Assembly (NCBI GenBank): GCA_023301705.1
Contig: JALZUE010000079.1
Coordinates: 1-51,078 of the forward strand
DNA from: Alteromonadaceae bacterium
Lineage (GTDB): Bacteria; Pseudomonadota; Gammaproteobacteria; Enterobacterales; Alteromonadaceae
Reading direction: 5' to 3'
Length of the DNA stretch: 51,078 nucleotides
A program made the position numbers and the translations under genes. The notes under the pieces are model-generated. The model saw only the letters and a program-made list of their open reading frames with translations, did no database searches and had not been told where the DNA came from. Positions 24,942-33,772 of this stretch are shown piece by piece. The stretch's first letter is position 1; every line of letters starts with the position of its first letter.

Positions 24942-26618
24942 CTATTCCCAAGTAGATAAAGAAGGCAAACTAAATAACTCATTTTGGTAAGAAAGTACTA
25001 CCTGATTTCTCTCTATCGCAATGACTTTCAGATCGTCGGTAATATTATCACCCACAAATTTAACTCTATCATTAACACGTACAGAGCCATTTCCATCTGA
25101 TTCATACAAATGCATTTGAAAGTTTAGCCGCGGCACCCCGTTTTGAACCCATGACGGCATATCATTTAATGCTCTAACATCAACATTTTTTTCTTCTATG
25201 GTTGGGTTGTATGCATTATCTAAGTCTTCATCATCTAAACGTTTAGTTTCTTCTATCGCAGCTTGAAATAACGTTAATAGTTCATCTGAAACCCCTTCTT
25301 CAGCTTCCACTTTAAATTCGGGTAAAGGCTTAGGTTCACCATTGATAGGTTGTACCTCTGGTTGAACTATTTTTTTGGCTTTTTTAGCTTCTTGCGCGAT
25401 TGCTGCTTTTTCTTCTTTTATAGTTTTTTCTTTAAGTTGCTGCTCTTTAATTTTAAGATCTAACAGAGTTTCTAACTTTTGCTCTAATAGCGCTTCAGTA
25501 TCTGCTTGCTCAACAAGTTTACTTTCATTTGTTGCTATTTCTTGAGTTTCTTCGGTATTATCAAGCTCTGTTTCTATAACTTCTTCACTAACAGGTATTG
25601 ATTGTTCCACTGTTGCCTGTTTAGGTGTAGGTTGCTCTATTTCTAGCGAATTGACTGCCCTTTGATTAGCAAACCAAATACCTGTAAATAATGCTGCGCC
25701 AATTAATACACTAACACTAACAATAGCTACTAACATCATTTTCATCATTGCTTGAGAAGAGTTAGCGCCTTGATAACTAGCTTGGTGTGATAGTGCTGTA
25801 TCGTGTTTACCTGTACCTAAAGCTTCCTCTGAGGCATCTAAGACTATTTTTTTATTTACCAATGTTTGGTTACTATTATAGGCTTTCAATAATGCACGAT
25901 CACATAACAAATTAATTAACCTTGGAATACCGTTCGATAACTTATGAATAGTCACTAAAGCTTTTTTATCGAAAAGCTCTCTTGGACTTTGTGCGACGTC
26001 TAAACGGTGTTTAATGTACTGTGCAACTTCTTCTTTGTTTAGTGGCATTAAATGGTATCTAGCAGTAATTCGCTGTGCCAATTGGCGTAAGTCTTGCCGC
26101 TGTAATAATTGCTGTAATTCAGGCTGACCAATTAAAATTACTTGCAGTAACTTTTTAACATTCGTTTCTAAGTTCGTTAAAAGTCGTAATTGCTCTAACA
26201 CTTCAGCTTGTAAGTGCTGAGCTTCATCAATAATCAATACTGTGTTTAACCCTGCTTCATGGTTTTTAATTAGCTTTTCTTGAATTTTATCCGTTAATGT
26301 TTTTAAAGTTGCACCTGTTTTACGGTACTTAATTTTTAACTCATCACATACAGTGGCTAATAACTCATGTGATGATAATGTTGGATTTAAAATAAACGCT
26401 ACTTGTGTATTTTCAGGAAGAGATTGCAAAACACATCGACTTACTGTCGTTTTACCTGTGCCAACCTCTCCGGTTAATAAAACAAAACCTCCAGTATCAC
26501 CTAACCCATAAGTTAAATGTGACAATGCTTCCCTATGACGGTCACTCATAAAAAGGAAGTCAGGGTTGGGTGCAATAGAAAAAGGTAGCTCTTTCAAGCC
26601 AAAATAATTGGAGTACAT
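24942..26618 (-). CDS. Fused GspA-GspB type secretion ATPase
   Basis: 558 residues from the ATG at 26618; a TTG at 26669 would add 17 residues without family support. Residues 1-270 are an ExeA/GspA AAA+ ATPase: MYSNYFGLKELPFSIAPNPDF start, Walker A GEVGTGKT (50-57), Walker B LIIDEAQ (128-134) and sensor-like RITARYHLMPL. One membrane segment lies at about 293-316. A long Glu/Lys/Gln-rich linker (about 320-480) follows, with a coiled section. The last 75 residues (MPSWVQNGVPRLNF, HLYESDG, VRVNDRVKFVGD) resemble the GspB C-terminal domain. In most species these are two proteins, ExeA and ExeB, which bring the type II secretion secretin through the wall. No other gsp gene is in the window. Confidence 0.82.
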   Translation of the reverse strand: MYSNYFGLKELPFSIAPNPDFLFMSDRHREALSHLTYGLGDTGGFVLLTGEVGTGKTTVSRCVLQSLPENTQVAFILNPTLSSHELLATVCDELKIKYRKTGATLKTLTDKIQEKLIKNHEAGLNTVLIIDEAQHLQAEVLEQLRLLTNLETNVKKLLQVILIGQPELQQLLQRQDLRQLAQRITARYHLMPLNKEEVAQYIKHRLDVAQSPRELFDKKALVTIHKLSNGIPRLINLLCDRALLKAYNSNQTLVNKKIVLDASEEALGTGKHDTALSHQASYQGANSSQAMMKMMLVAIVSVSVLIGAALFTGIWFANQRAVNSLEIEQPTPKQATVEQSIPVSEEVIETELDNTEETQEIATNESKLVEQADTEALLEQKLETLLDLKIKEQQLKEKTIKEEKAAIAQEAKKAKKIVQPEVQPINGEPKPLPEFKVEAEEGVSDELLTLFQAAIEETKRLDDEDLDNAYNPTIEEKNVDVRALNDMPSWVQNGVPRLNFQMHLYESDGNGSVRVNDRVKFVGDNITDDLKVIAIERNQVVLSYQNELFSLPSLSTWE

Positions 26619-26795
26619 ATTAAGCCAAACACATGAAGTTAAATAACGATGAAAAACTACCGTGTTCAACCAACTATGTCAAAAATTAAAATGTTAAATT
26701 TCGTAATTTCTGAGTCAAAAAATATAGCTGAATATATTTATGATATAGTGAGTCATTAAATTCATTCATACTAAACTCAAAGAATTAACTCTTAA

Positions 26796-28097
26796 ATGAA
26801 ACAACATACCGCTATGGCATCACCAAATACTCATACGAAAAAAATAAACGTCAAGCCAGAAAAGCAACTCAATACGTTTTTAGTTGGCGGTGCTGTGCGT
26901 GATGCATTATTGGGTAAAAAAGTCGTTGATCGTGATTATTTAGTAGTTGGTTCAACGGTTAACGCCATGTTAGCGCTAGGTTTTGTTCAGGTAGGTAAAG
27001 ACTTTCCCGTTTTCCTTCACCCCGACACTAAAGATGAATATGCCTTAGCACGCACCGAAAAAAAGGCGGGTGAAGGTTATACTGGCTTTACTTGTTATGC
27101 CAACCAAGATGTTACTATTGAAGAAGATTTACTGCGCCGAGATCTAACTGTTAATGCAATCGCCATGAGTCCAAACGGTGAATATACCGACCCTTACAAT
27201 GGCCGAAAAGATTTACATGATAAAGTGTTACGTCATGTGTCTGATGCCTTTATAGAAGACCCGTTGCGCGTATTGCGCGTTGCTCGATTTGCAGCGCGGT
27301 TTCATGATGATGGTTTTACCATAGCACCCGAAACGTTAACAATAATGAAAAAGCTTAGCGAAAGCGGAGAACTCACAACCTTGAGTGGTGAACGTGTATT
27401 TAAAGAATTACAGCGTAGCTTTGAAGGAGATCACCCAGAGGTATTTATTCAAACCTTAAAAGACTGCGGCGCGTTAAAGTCACTATTACCCGAGGTTGAT
27501 TGCTTATGGGGTATTCCTAATCCAGTGAATTGGCACCCTGAAATATGCTCAGGAATACACACAATAATGGTTATTCAACAAGCAGTCTTACTATCAAATA
27601 AGGTATCTGTTCGATTTGCAGCCTTATGCCACGACTTAGGTAAAGGTTTAACGAATAAAGCTCATTGGCCCAGTCATAGGGGACACGAAAAATCAGGTTT
27701 ACCTTTAGTAAAAGCGGTGTGTAAACGCTTAAAAGTACCAAGTGAGTATGAACAATTAGCCTTAAAGGTATGTGAATATCATTTACATTGCCATAAGGCC
27801 TTTGAGCTTAAGGCATCAACAATATTAACGCTATTTAATTCACTTGATGTATGGCGAAAGCCTGAACAATTTGAAGACTTTTTATTGGCCTGTACTGCTG
27901 ATGCAAGAGGAAGAAAAGGATTAGAGCAGCAAGCTTACACACAAGCTGACTTTTTATTATTAGCAGCTAAGGAAGCAACAAAAGTTATTGCGAAACCTTT
28001 CATAGAGCAAGGTAAACAGGGTAAGGCAATTAAAGAAGCAATAGATCAAGAGCGTATTAATGTAATAAAAACCGTAAAACAAAACTACCCTAGTTAA
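26796..28097 (+). CDS. cca: Multifunctional CCA tRNA nucleotidyltransferase
   Basis: Cca adds the 3' CCA to tRNA in the cytosol. The 433-residue protein has the class II nucleotidyltransferase core FLVGGAVRDALLG, DRDYLVVG and DEYALARTE, then RRDLTVNAIAM. The phosphohydrolase-type C-terminal part carries an HD motif (CHDLGKG) and the H...H pattern HWPSHRGHE. It has about 26 residues before LNTFLVGG that E. coli Cca lacks (412 residues). Two ATGs lie in the extension; neither has a good ribosome site, so the extension may be real or the start may be mis-set. In E. coli it follows ygiM; here it is 13 kb away. Confidence 0.94.
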   Translation: MKQHTAMASPNTHTKKINVKPEKQLNTFLVGGAVRDALLGKKVVDRDYLVVGSTVNAMLALGFVQVGKDFPVFLHPDTKDEYALARTEKKAGEGYTGFTCYANQDVTIEEDLLRRDLTVNAIAMSPNGEYTDPYNGRKDLHDKVLRHVSDAFIEDPLRVLRVARFAARFHDDGFTIAPETLTIMKKLSESGELTTLSGERVFKELQRSFEGDHPEVFIQTLKDCGALKSLLPEVDCLWGIPNPVNWHPEICSGIHTIMVIQQAVLLSNKVSVRFAALCHDLGKGLTNKAHWPSHRGHEKSGLPLVKAVCKRLKVPSEYEQLALKVCEYHLHCHKAFELKASTILTLFNSLDVWRKPEQFEDFLLACTADARGRKGLEQQAYTQADFLLLAAKEATKVIAKPFIEQGKQGKAIKEAIDQERINVIKTVKQNYPS

Positions 28098-28268
28098 TTG
28101 ATTGTAGCTTCGAATTAACAAATATTAGTGATATTACTGCTTAATTAACATAAAGAGTCAACTTAAGGAGTTAACACAAGAAGCTAACTCCAGAGATTGT
28201 ACAGATTAAAATAGCATCAAGTTACTATTTCAGTCTGTATATTATGACAATAATATTGGTGTAAACTT

Positions 28269-30413
28269 TTAAGCTTTCAATTGCCAAACACTGACTTCTT
28301 GTTGGCTTAACGAAAAATTACGCGTACTTTGTGATATTAACCTAGGTAAGCTTTCACGCTCAACTAAACTAAAGTGTTCAGATAAGTAATCAGATAAACC
28401 ATCAAAGCCAGTTCGATTTTCGCCATTAACTTTGATACCACCTATCCATTTATCTTTACTGCTAACATCTTCATTAAATTGGTAATCGCTGGCAATAATT
28501 AAATAACCATTAGATGTTATACGTTGATGTATAGTCTCAAGAAATGCTTTGGCATTATAGCTTTTCTCTAAAACTTGCTGTGCTACCACTACATCATAAC
28601 CAGTAAAAACAGGTTTTAAATTGGCTGCATCTCCTTGGCTAAACAAAATATTTTGCACATCAGCCGAACTATTCAGGGTGCCTAAATCAGTTAATGTCAC
28701 TTCATGATAATTAACAATATCACCTTCATTAACTGTTTCATAACGAACACAACCACCTTGCTGCAATTGCACGCCATGTTGTATAAACCTTGCTGAAAAA
28801 TCAATGGCGTCAATATGCGAAAAATCACTTGATAATAAAAATGAACTAGCACCAACGCTACAACCCAAATCAAGTAATTTATCTGTATTAATATCGTTAT
28901 TTTTAATGGTTGCTTGTATGAATGATACTAAGGCTTTGCTGTAATTTTTTATACCTAGTGTAGAAGCTATATCGCTTTCTTTTCCGTACTGCGCGTTAAG
29001 CTCTTGGCAAACAATTTCATCATTTTCATAACGATTTAATGTCACATTAGGAATATGTTCACTTTTGCTCGCCACATACCTAAAGCCTGCATGTTGAAAA
29101 AAGTGACGTCTAAAGGCATAGCGAGAGTATCGAGTAGCTTCATTACCTGTTGAGATCCATGAACCACCTTTAATTAAATTATGCTTACCGTCAAAAGTTG
29201 GTGTAGAAAAGTCATCATATAAAGGGTGTACTTCAAAACCATTAAAACCATCAATAGGTGATTCAGTCCATTGCCATACATTACCTACAATGTCATAAAT
29301 TCCGTTATGCTCATAACGGTCAACAGGAGAAGATGATGCACTATACGCTAAGTTAATATTACCTGGCGTTTGTTGCCACTGATTAATATCATCGTTAATA
29401 AAATCACGTAAACACGACCATTCAGCTTCACTAGGTAAGCGAATAATTAACCCTGTTTGCTCTGTTTTAAAATTACAAAAAGCTTTAGCTTCTAAATAAT
29501 TCACTTCAGCTGGCCAGTTTAATGGTAATAAAATTTCTTGTGTTAGGTTACGTTGAAAATATTCTTCACCTTTTTTTAACCAAAATACAGGCATGCTTGG
29601 TTTTTTATACTTTAACCATTGTTGACCTTCTTCGGTCCAATACGCTAGATTTTGATAACCGCCCGCATTAATAAACTCAATAAACTCTTGATTAGAAACT
29701 AGAAATTGACTTGTAGAAAAATCAGGAACAACAACTTCCGCTTCACCATACTCATTATCCCATCCATAAGTCTGTGCACTTTCGGGCTTACCGAGTAAAA
29801 CATTTTTGCCATGAACGTTAATAAGCTGATTTTTAGGTGCATCACCAACATCACTGCATGCTAACCAATTATCATTAGGTGTTACATGCTCTATTGGTAA
29901 CATACGAATAATTACTGACGATGTTTCCAGATGAATACGTTCATGTTCGCTGCCCATCAACATGATCCATGCTAGTGAATCACTTTCAATGGGCAATGTT
30001 AATGGCATGTCATCAATTAATTTACACACTAAACTGAATACTTGCTGACGATACTCTCGAACTTCATTCACAGTTGGCCATTGATAATTTTCACTGTTTA
30101 AATCGTCCCAGCTCATTTCATCAACACCAACTGCACAAACTGATTCAATTTTTTCATTAACGCGTGAAAATATAAACTTGCCAAGTAGAAGTTTATTAAT
30201 ATAAAAACTTGCCGTATGACCAAAATAAAAAATAAGTGGATGACGAAGAGGTTCAGGTTTTGAATAGAAGGCATCATCGTTCTTGATTAAATTAAATAAT
30301 GAATCATATGTTTGCCATGTATTAATGAAGTATTGTTTAATTTCTTGTCGTTTGTTTTCAACCAACTCACCCGATAGCAACGGACTAATAGATTGATTAT
30401 CAATTATATTCAT
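28269..30413 (-). CDS. ovoA: OvoA: 5-histidylcysteine sulfoxide synthase / 4-mercaptohistidine N-methyltransferase
   Basis: OvoA makes the redox thiol ovothiol. Its iron centre joins cysteine and histidine to a sulfoxide, and a separate domain later N-methylates the product. The 714-residue protein has three parts: a DinB-like domain (about 1-190) with iron ligands H66, H157 and H161 in the HX3HXE pattern 157-163; an FGE-sulfatase-like domain (about 195-450, with PSEAEWSCL and YDIVGNVWQWTESP); and an AdoMet methyltransferase (about 480-714, with LLDLGCSVG). All expected parts are present. OvoB, the PLP lyase, is not in the window. It stands alone with long spacers on both sides. It converges on cca. 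Confidence 0.93.
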   Translation of the reverse strand: MNIIDNQSISPLLSGELVENKRQEIKQYFINTWQTYDSLFNLIKNDDAFYSKPEPLRHPLIFYFGHTASFYINKLLLGKFIFSRVNEKIESVCAVGVDEMSWDDLNSENYQWPTVNEVREYRQQVFSLVCKLIDDMPLTLPIESDSLAWIMLMGSEHERIHLETSSVIIRMLPIEHVTPNDNWLACSDVGDAPKNQLINVHGKNVLLGKPESAQTYGWDNEYGEAEVVVPDFSTSQFLVSNQEFIEFINAGGYQNLAYWTEEGQQWLKYKKPSMPVFWLKKGEEYFQRNLTQEILLPLNWPAEVNYLEAKAFCNFKTEQTGLIIRLPSEAEWSCLRDFINDDINQWQQTPGNINLAYSASSSPVDRYEHNGIYDIVGNVWQWTESPIDGFNGFEVHPLYDDFSTPTFDGKHNLIKGGSWISTGNEATRYSRYAFRRHFFQHAGFRYVASKSEHIPNVTLNRYENDEIVCQELNAQYGKESDIASTLGIKNYSKALVSFIQATIKNNDINTDKLLDLGCSVGASSFLLSSDFSHIDAIDFSARFIQHGVQLQQGGCVRYETVNEGDIVNYHEVTLTDLGTLNSSADVQNILFSQGDAANLKPVFTGYDVVVAQQVLEKSYNAKAFLETIHQRITSNGYLIIASDYQFNEDVSSKDKWIGGIKVNGENRTGFDGLSDYLSEHFSLVERESLPRLISQSTRNFSLSQQEVSVWQLKA

Positions 30414-30779
30414 ATATATTTTTTTATAACGCTAAACCGAGTAACATCTCAATTAAGTAACGATTTATAACCTTTTTAATTATATTTTTTTAAGTTATAC
30501 AAGCAATTTATTCTATTAATAACATGCTGTACTTAAAATTGATTATCATTTTACATATTTTTATATCATTAATAATGACACTAAACACCCTAATACGTGC
30601 AAAATTTATATCTAGTTTCATTAAAAAATAAAAACAATAATAAAGTAGATGCAAAAAATTTCAATCATATATCTGTCTTTAAATATAACCTATCTACTGA
30701 TTGATAAACAACTAAAATAAAAAAATTCAGTAATATCTCCTATGTAAGAAAGACCTTGATATGAAAAATAAATTTCTGA
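30414..30779. other. 366-bp spacer upstream of ovoA
   Basis: This A+T-rich region contains the ovoA promoter, which I cannot place with confidence, and the 3' flank of the GGDEF gene. GATTATCATTTTA (30541-30553) is a partial match to one half of the Fur consensus. Short frames here (for example from 30649) show no coding signal. No hairpin stands out. Confidence 0.4.
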
Positions 30780-32777
30780 TTAGGTTTCAATATTTTTTTG
30801 TGTATAGCGCTCTCTATATATTACTGCTTGGTTTTTGCCTAGCTTTTTAGCTCTTGATAAAGCTTGTAACAACTCATTATAAAACTTATCAACATTTCCT
30901 TTTGACGAAGCCTCTATAATTCTAACCCCCACACTTATGGTCACTTTAAGATCTTTTTCATTTTCAACAGAAAAGCTATTACTTTGAACTAATTGAACTA
31001 ATCGCTCGGCTATTTTTATTGTTAACATTTCATCAATTCTTGGCAGAACACAAAGAAAGGTACCATTATCTAAATGCCCTAAAACATCTTCAGTACGTAA
31101 ACATTTTTGCAGTACTGAAACTAATTGACATAAAAGTTGCTCTTTAACTTTATAACCATAACAATCGTTAATAATCAAAATATTATCAACTTCAATAAGT
31201 AAAATAGAAACTTTTCTTTTATGAGAAGAAGCTTGAAGTAATTTATGCCAATATGCCATCATATAATTTCTATTATACAAGCCTGTAATACTGTCTTTGG
31301 TTGTAATAGAACGTAAAGTCTTTTGTGATTTTTTATTCTGAATAATAATAAAAGTAACAAAAAAAACAATCAAACCTAATAATATATAAGAGTATTTATA
31401 ACCTTGCTTTTTATATATAGCGATTAAACTCAATTGCTCATTATTTTTACGGTTAAACTCAATTAAGCTAAGTTCAAGCTGGTTCAATTCTGAAAGTAAA
31501 AGTCGCTCATTAATATTGTAGCGAAAATCAGAACGTTGTTTTTGTTCTACTAATGATTGTTTGTAAAACCTTTCAAACCCAAAAAATGCTGTTTCGTAAT
31601 TTTGTTTAGCATAAGAGATTTGCGCACTTAATTGTAAAGTTTCAAGTTGCCAAGAGGTATTTTGATGGGCTGGTAAATTACTATATAATTGATTGATTTC
31701 AATTAATAATTGTTGTGCGCTTTGATAATCAGCAGAATAAATTAAACATCTCACTTTTCTTTTTAATAACTCTGCTCTGAAAATTAAACTACCTTGTTGT
31801 GATAACCCTTTATTAATATAAACAAGAGCTTTCTGACAATCTACGATCTCTTCATTTCGAGCATTATTCGTTGAATTGGCATCTTCAGGTTCTAAAGAAA
31901 AATAGCTTTTGCCTGATGATGAAAAAATAGTAGCATAACCATAAGAAATTAAAAATTGCTGTGCTTCATTAATAAACATTAAGCTTTTTTCATAATGCTC
32001 CAAAGATTCAAGCGCCTCTTTCCTGTTGTTGTTATCTCGATGTGTTAATGCAATAGAATAAAGTACTTGTTCAAAGTGTCGTGAATAACCAAACTGTTCG
32101 TAAGTTTCATAGGCTTTAAAGTAATAATCAAGCGCAGTATCAAATTCTTCATTATATCGATAAATATCACCGTAGCTTTGATTGATAAGTGCTATTGTAA
32201 AGTTATCTGCTTGACTAAAAGAATCTATATAAGCGAGTTGTAACCCTTCTAGACTATCATCAAGCAGCTCTGTGATGTGCTGATTTAACAGCATTGCTTT
32301 TTTTATTTCTACGTATAATAGGGTATTATCATTAACGAATGATATAGCCTTATCAAAAAGTTCAGCCGCTTTATTAAATTCATTATTTTGCTGTGCAATA
32401 ATTCCTGAATAAAAGATTAACTTTGCTTTAACTAGACTCTTTGAGGTTTTACTTAGTAATTTTCTAGCAGCAATAACGCTGCTATTAAATAATTTAGGTT
32501 TGATTAGTAAATATTCTAATGCTGCTTTTTGTTGCAGCCATAAGATATGTCGCTCATTACTTTGCTGATGCGCTAAAGGCGATAATGAAAGTAAATATTC
32601 ATAGTTTGAGTATGGTGCCAAGTACAGTTTTTGATCATTTTCAAATAACGTAAAGTCGGTTGTCGCGTAGCTAGCGAAAGGCATAAAGCTCAATAAAAAG
32701 TAAAACGATAATAAAAAACTATTACGCCAAATACTTAATGGCTTACACACTGTTGTTAATTTATATTGAAGAGTCAT
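30780..32777 (-). CDS. Periplasmic TPR sensor with membrane anchor and degenerate GGDEF domain
   Basis: The 665-residue protein has a signal peptide or N-terminal anchor (about 15-39). A long periplasmic helical region with TPR-like repeats follows (e.g. AAELFDKAIS, ALDYYFKAYE, about 80-430). One membrane segment (about 460-478) and a GGDEF domain (about 490-660) complete it. The catalytic GGDEF signature is replaced by DNGTF (residues 570-574, coordinates 31056-31070), with surrounding LGHL and CVLPR matching the family. This loss implies no cyclase activity; a role as a receptor or scaffold is likely. The N-terminal TPR-GGDEF layout is common in marine Gammaproteobacteria. Genes for a glutaredoxin and a NYN protein lie upstream in the same direction with short gaps. 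Confidence 0.85.
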   Translation of the reverse strand: MTLQYKLTTVCKPLSIWRNSFLLSFYFLLSFMPFASYATTDFTLFENDQKLYLAPYSNYEYLLSLSPLAHQQSNERHILWLQQKAALEYLLIKPKLFNSSVIAARKLLSKTSKSLVKAKLIFYSGIIAQQNNEFNKAAELFDKAISFVNDNTLLYVEIKKAMLLNQHITELLDDSLEGLQLAYIDSFSQADNFTIALINQSYGDIYRYNEEFDTALDYYFKAYETYEQFGYSRHFEQVLYSIALTHRDNNNRKEALESLEHYEKSLMFINEAQQFLISYGYATIFSSSGKSYFSLEPEDANSTNNARNEEIVDCQKALVYINKGLSQQGSLIFRAELLKRKVRCLIYSADYQSAQQLLIEINQLYSNLPAHQNTSWQLETLQLSAQISYAKQNYETAFFGFERFYKQSLVEQKQRSDFRYNINERLLLSELNQLELSLIEFNRKNNEQLSLIAIYKKQGYKYSYILLGLIVFFVTFIIIQNKKSQKTLRSITTKDSITGLYNRNYMMAYWHKLLQASSHKRKVSILLIEVDNILIINDCYGYKVKEQLLCQLVSVLQKCLRTEDVLGHLDNGTFLCVLPRIDEMLTIKIAERLVQLVQSNSFSVENEKDLKVTISVGVRIIEASSKGNVDKFYNELLQALSRAKKLGKNQAVIYRERYTQKNIET

Positions 32778-32816
32778 CCATAACCTTTAATTGTTCAATA
32801 TGATTTTAATGTTTAT

Positions 32817-33038
32817 TTAAAATAAACGTTTAAATGCCTTTAGATCAAATCCTTGCAAATATTCATCACCTACCTTGATGATAGGTACCCCACGGAATCC
32901 TAGACGATGAAATTCTTTTTTACCAGCCGGTGTTTGAGTATTACACAAGCGATAGGTAATTCTTTCACTTTCAAAATATTTTTTCGCTGTCTCGCAATGC
33001 GGGCAATTATTGCGAGTATATAAGACCACTTTTTTCAT
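32817..33038 (-). CDS. Glutaredoxin-like protein (CPHC)
   Basis: The 73-residue thioredoxin-fold protein has the active site CPHC (residues 13-16), GVPIIKVGDEYLQGF with the cis-proline TVP-type loop (here GVP), and no signal peptide. It is short, like the NrdH and glutaredoxin-domain proteins. It could reduce a specific cytosolic partner. It lies 39 bp upstream of the GGDEF protein and 50 bp after the NYN protein, all on the - strand, which suggests a shared transcript. The ribosome site is weak. Confidence 0.85.
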   Translation of the reverse strand: MKKVVLYTRNNCPHCETAKKYFESERITYRLCNTQTPAGKKEFHRLGFRGVPIIKVGDEYLQGFDLKAFKRLF

Positions 33039-33088
33039 AAAAATTAAAAACCTAGTTAGTAATTATTTAATAATAAAAACGTAATAAA

Positions 33089-33589
33089 TTATAACAACAA
33101 GCCGCTTTTTTCATCAATAGCATGAAAAAAATCACTCGCTTGCATCAATGACGTAGCTGTTAGCGCAGGAACACCATAAACATTAGTGATGCACTGTTGT
33201 TTTTCAGAAACATTACGCATTAACAAGTCAAAATCACCATCTCCTGACAATAAAATAACAGTATCAACATGACTAGCAGCTTCCATTATATCAATTGTAA
33301 TACCTACATCCCAATCTCCTTTAGCTGAACCATCGCTACGCTGAATATAAGGTTTTAATTTAATGTCAAAACCAATATATTTTAATGCTTTTTGAAATTT
33401 ATGTTGCTGGTCATCGGCACGAGCAATGGCGTAAGCATTAGCAATAACAATATCACCTTGTTTACTTATCTCTTGCCATAATTGACGATAATTAAACTGT
33501 CGTCCATACGCTTGTTTGGTTGTGTAATATATATTTTGTACATCAACAAATACGCCTATCTTTTTATTTTTATTCTCACTCACAAGCAC
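33089..33589 (-). CDS. NYN domain (LabA/DUF88-like) putative ribonuclease
   Basis: The 166-residue PIN-like protein has GVFVDVQNIYYT with an N-terminal Asp, KGDWDVGITIDIM in the middle and LLSGDGDFDLLM near residue 115. These Asp positions match the metal-binding carboxylates of NYN/LabA proteins. Start is a GTG at 33589, with a second GTG at 33583; both are plausible. The target RNA is unknown. It is the first gene of a likely three-gene - strand group (NYN, glutaredoxin, TPR-GGDEF). It lies divergent from dbpA, an RNA helicase, which is suggestive but not proof of a shared RNA role. Confidence 0.85.
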   Translation of the reverse strand: MLVSENKNKKIGVFVDVQNIYYTTKQAYGRQFNYRQLWQEISKQGDIVIANAYAIARADDQQHKFQKALKYIGFDIKLKPYIQRSDGSAKGDWDVGITIDIMEAASHVDTVILLSGDGDFDLLMRNVSEKQQCITNVYGVPALTATSLMQASDFFHAIDEKSGLLL

Positions 33590-33772
33590 TTCTCTAGAAA
33601 ATTATTAGCGTTACTATGTTGTACTTTTAACAGTAACTTATCGTTAGGTATTTAAAACATAACCTATAAAGGCTGACGAGCTTAACACTATAACAGATAG
33701 TTCAGCTGTTATTAGCTAGCTCTGTTATAATAAAACTAATTTTTTCATAATGTTTCAATTAAGGTAAATTCC

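Noticed and set aside
28167-28191. GGAGTTA/TAACTCC hairpin between cca and ovoA
   Set aside because: The stem is 7 bp with an 11-nt loop and no T tract, too weak to call a terminator.
30541-30553. Fur-box-like sequence upstream of ovoA
   Set aside because: Only about 10 of 13 bases in one half and few in the other match the consensus, which is expected by chance in A+T-rich DNA.
30649-30779. Very short frames in the spacer upstream of ovoA
   Set aside because: They are about 20-30 codons, lack ribosome sites, and overlap the end of the GGDEF gene or non-coding DNA.
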